DNA of 22,965 bases from Pseudomonadota bacterium (GTDB lineage: Bacteria > Pseudomonadota > Alphaproteobacteria > Rhizobiales > Rhizobiaceae), in contig JAEWHN010000363.1 in NCBI GenBank assembly GCA_023387775.1, positions 1 through 22,965 on the forward strand. The letters run 5' to 3'. How positions within the stretch are numbered: position 1 is the first letter of the stretch; each line of letters starts with the position of its first letter. Of this stretch, positions 22,024-22,965 are shown one piece after another. Under the pieces are notes generated by a model that made no database searches, had not been told where the DNA came from, and saw nothing but the letters and a program-made list of their open reading frames with translations. Both the position numbers and the translations under genes were made by a program.

Positions 22024-22862
22024 GCCTCACCTTCGGCTGGATTTGCGGCATCCGTGCGGCTGCGCAGATAGAGCGGCGCAAAGGCATCGTGCTGGCGGAC
22101 TTCCAGATGCCCTTCGCGCACCAGTTCCAGCGTCGCGGCAAATGAGCTTGCGATCGCCGTCGCGCGTTCTTCCGGCGTGGTCATGTATTCGATCAGGAAC
22201 TTGTCGAGCGCGGTCCAGTCCTTGAAGCTGCCCACCATGCGGGTGAGGATGTCGCGCGCTTCCTTCAACGACCAGACGCCGCGCTTGGCGATGCGCACAT
22301 TGGTGATCGCCTGCCGCTGGCGCTGGATCGCATAGGCCGTCAAGAGATCGTAGAGCGAGGCCGAGTATTCGTTGCGCCTCTCCACCACCACGAGTTCCGG
22401 GCAGCCGCGGGCGAAGACGTCGCGCCCCAGCCTGTTGCGATTGACCAGCCTGGCGGCGGCATCGCGCATCGCCTCGAGCCGCTTGAGCCGGAATTGCAGC
22501 ACCGCGGCCATTTCCTCGCCGCTCTGCTCGTCGTCGCCGGCCTGCTTGGGAATGAGCAGCTTGGACTTCAGGAATGCCAGCCACGCGGCCATGACGAGGT
22601 AGTCGGCGGCGAGCTCCAGCCTTATGGCACGCGCGCTGTCGACGAAGGTAAGATACTGCTCGGCGAGCGCCAGGATGGAGATGCGCGACAGGTCGACCTT
22701 CTGGTTGCGCGCAAGGTGCAGGAGAAGATCGAGCGGGCCTTCGAAGCCGGCAATATCTATCTGCAGCGCAGGCTCGCTGACGCCGCGCTCCTCCGCTTGC
22801 TCCGCCCAAAGCGGATCCATCGGCGTGGCCTTGGGGGACTTGCTCTCCTGTGTCTGCGCCAA
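22020..22862 (-). CDS. scpA: Segregation and condensation protein A (kleisin)
   Basis: A kleisin subunit that bridges SMC heads in chromosome condensation. The hallmark IDIAGFEGPLDLLLHLARNQKVDLSRISILALAEQYL sits near the N-terminus, and the middle carries the helical SMC/ScpB-binding segment. The start is uncertain. TTG at 22862 (280 aa) has AAGGA at 6-nt spacing and lies 29 nt after the preceding reading-frame end; ATG at 22820 (266 aa, MDPLWAEQ) resembles the usual N-terminus of rhizobial ScpA but has only AAGG at 9 nt. Longer frames beyond 22862 are the shadow of the preceding gene. It overlaps scpB by 4 nt. Confidence 0.94.
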   Translation of the reverse strand: MAQTQESKSPKATPMDPLWAEQAEERGVSEPALQIDIAGFEGPLDLLLHLARNQKVDLSRISILALAEQYLTFVDSARAIRLELAADYLVMAAWLAFLKSKLLIPKQAGDDEQSGEEMAAVLQFRLKRLEAMRDAAARLVNRNRLGRDVFARGCPELVVVERRNEYSASLYDLLTAYAIQRQRQAITNVRIAKRGVWSLKEARDILTRMVGSFKDWTALDKFLIEYMTTPEERATAIASSFAATLELVREGHLEVRQHDAFAPLYLRSRTDAANPAEGEA

Positions 22863-22868
22863 TCCGGT

Positions 22869-22874
22869 TCCTTC
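22869..22874 (-). promoter_or_regulatory. Ribosome binding site before the TTG start candidate of scpA
   Basis: GAAGGA on the minus strand; its AAGGA core is 6 nt before TTG 22862. It is the best Shine-Dalgarno match near the scpA N-terminus. Confidence 0.4.
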
Positions 22875-22891
22875 TCTGGCGGCCGCTAGCG

Positions 22892-22965
22892 TCAGGCCAC
22901 GGCGTCGAAATAGGTTGCAAACTCGGCACGCATTGCCGCCTCGTCGGCGGTATCGCACTTTTCGA
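22892..22965 (-). CDS. C-terminal end of the gene upstream of scpA (possibly beta-N-acetylhexosaminidase nagZ)
   Basis: On the minus strand the last 24 codons before a TGA (22894-22892) read EKCDTADEAAMRAEFATYFDAVA, an amphipathic helical end typical of a real protein, whereas the other two frames give Arg/Pro-rich nonsense. In Rhizobiales the gene upstream of scpA is usually nagZ (peptidoglycan recycling), so that is the guess; the fragment is too short to prove it. Confidence 0.4.
   Translation of the reverse strand, partial: EKCDTADEAAMRAEFATYFDAVA

Noticed and set aside
20452..22071. A 539-aa plus-strand open frame over the ABC ATPase and scpB
   Set aside because: Antisense to two clear genes; composition typical of a shadow frame.

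Overview
The window looks like a chromosomal stretch from an alphaproteobacterium of the order Hyphomicrobiales (Rhizobiales), probably near Mesorhizobium/Aminobacter (Phyllobacteriaceae). The grounds are high GC, the gene order scpA-scpB-(ABC ATPase)-tatABC-serS-surE-pcm-nlpD, a TrmFO in place of TrmA, small DUF1127 proteins, and a Mth938/squalene-synthase-like pair beside yajC. No phage, insertion sequence, tRNA, rRNA or CRISPR was seen. Most genes lie on the minus strand.

Left part (1-7228, all minus): a D-amino-acid-aminotransferase-type class IV transaminase cut by the window edge, an exported DUF1254/DUF1214 protein, a membrane-anchored calcineurin-like metallophosphoesterase, an AI-2E/PerM-family permease, and a translationally coupled pair of GDYXXLXY-domain and DUF2157 membrane proteins.

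Centre-left (7453-8378, plus) is the most striking segment. Two tandem DUF1127 mini-genes (46 aa each, 37/46 identical) are followed immediately by four tandem ~155-bp units. Each unit folds into three adjacent hairpins, and each hairpin carries the anti-Shine-Dalgarno-like motif CCTCCTCCC in its loop: 12 hairpins, 11 exact motifs and one variant. A small motif-free hairpin separates successive units. Stem differences between units are compensatory, so RNA structure is under selection. This matches the CcsR ('conserved CCUCCUCCC motif RNA') / 'cuckoo' small-RNA family known in Rhodobacter and rhizobia, which is co-transcribed with and processed from a DUF1127 (CcaF1-type) mRNA. The family is known; this 2 + 4x3 layout, abutting trmFO, deserves attention.

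Centre (8431-14046): trmFO (plus) with its terminator; then a minus-strand run of yajC, a Mth938-like protein (NDUFAF3 homologue), a squalene/phytoene-synthase-fold protein with degenerate catalytic motifs (NDUFAF6-like), a small membrane-anchored hypothetical protein and a di-iron fatty-acid hydroxylase/sterol desaturase-type enzyme. Divergent from yajC is a DUF815 AAA-type ATPase ending at a strong bidirectional terminator.

Right part (14161-22965, all minus): the SMC-ScpAB condensin subunits scpA-scpB (4-nt overlap), an orphan FbpC-like ABC ATPase, the tatA-tatB-tatC translocase operon, then serS-surE-pcm (1- and 4-nt overlaps) and an NlpD-like LysM/degenerate-LytM lipoprotein. The surE-pcm-nlpD order is shared with gammaproteobacteria. 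A short reading-frame end at the right edge is probably the C-terminus of the gene upstream of scpA.
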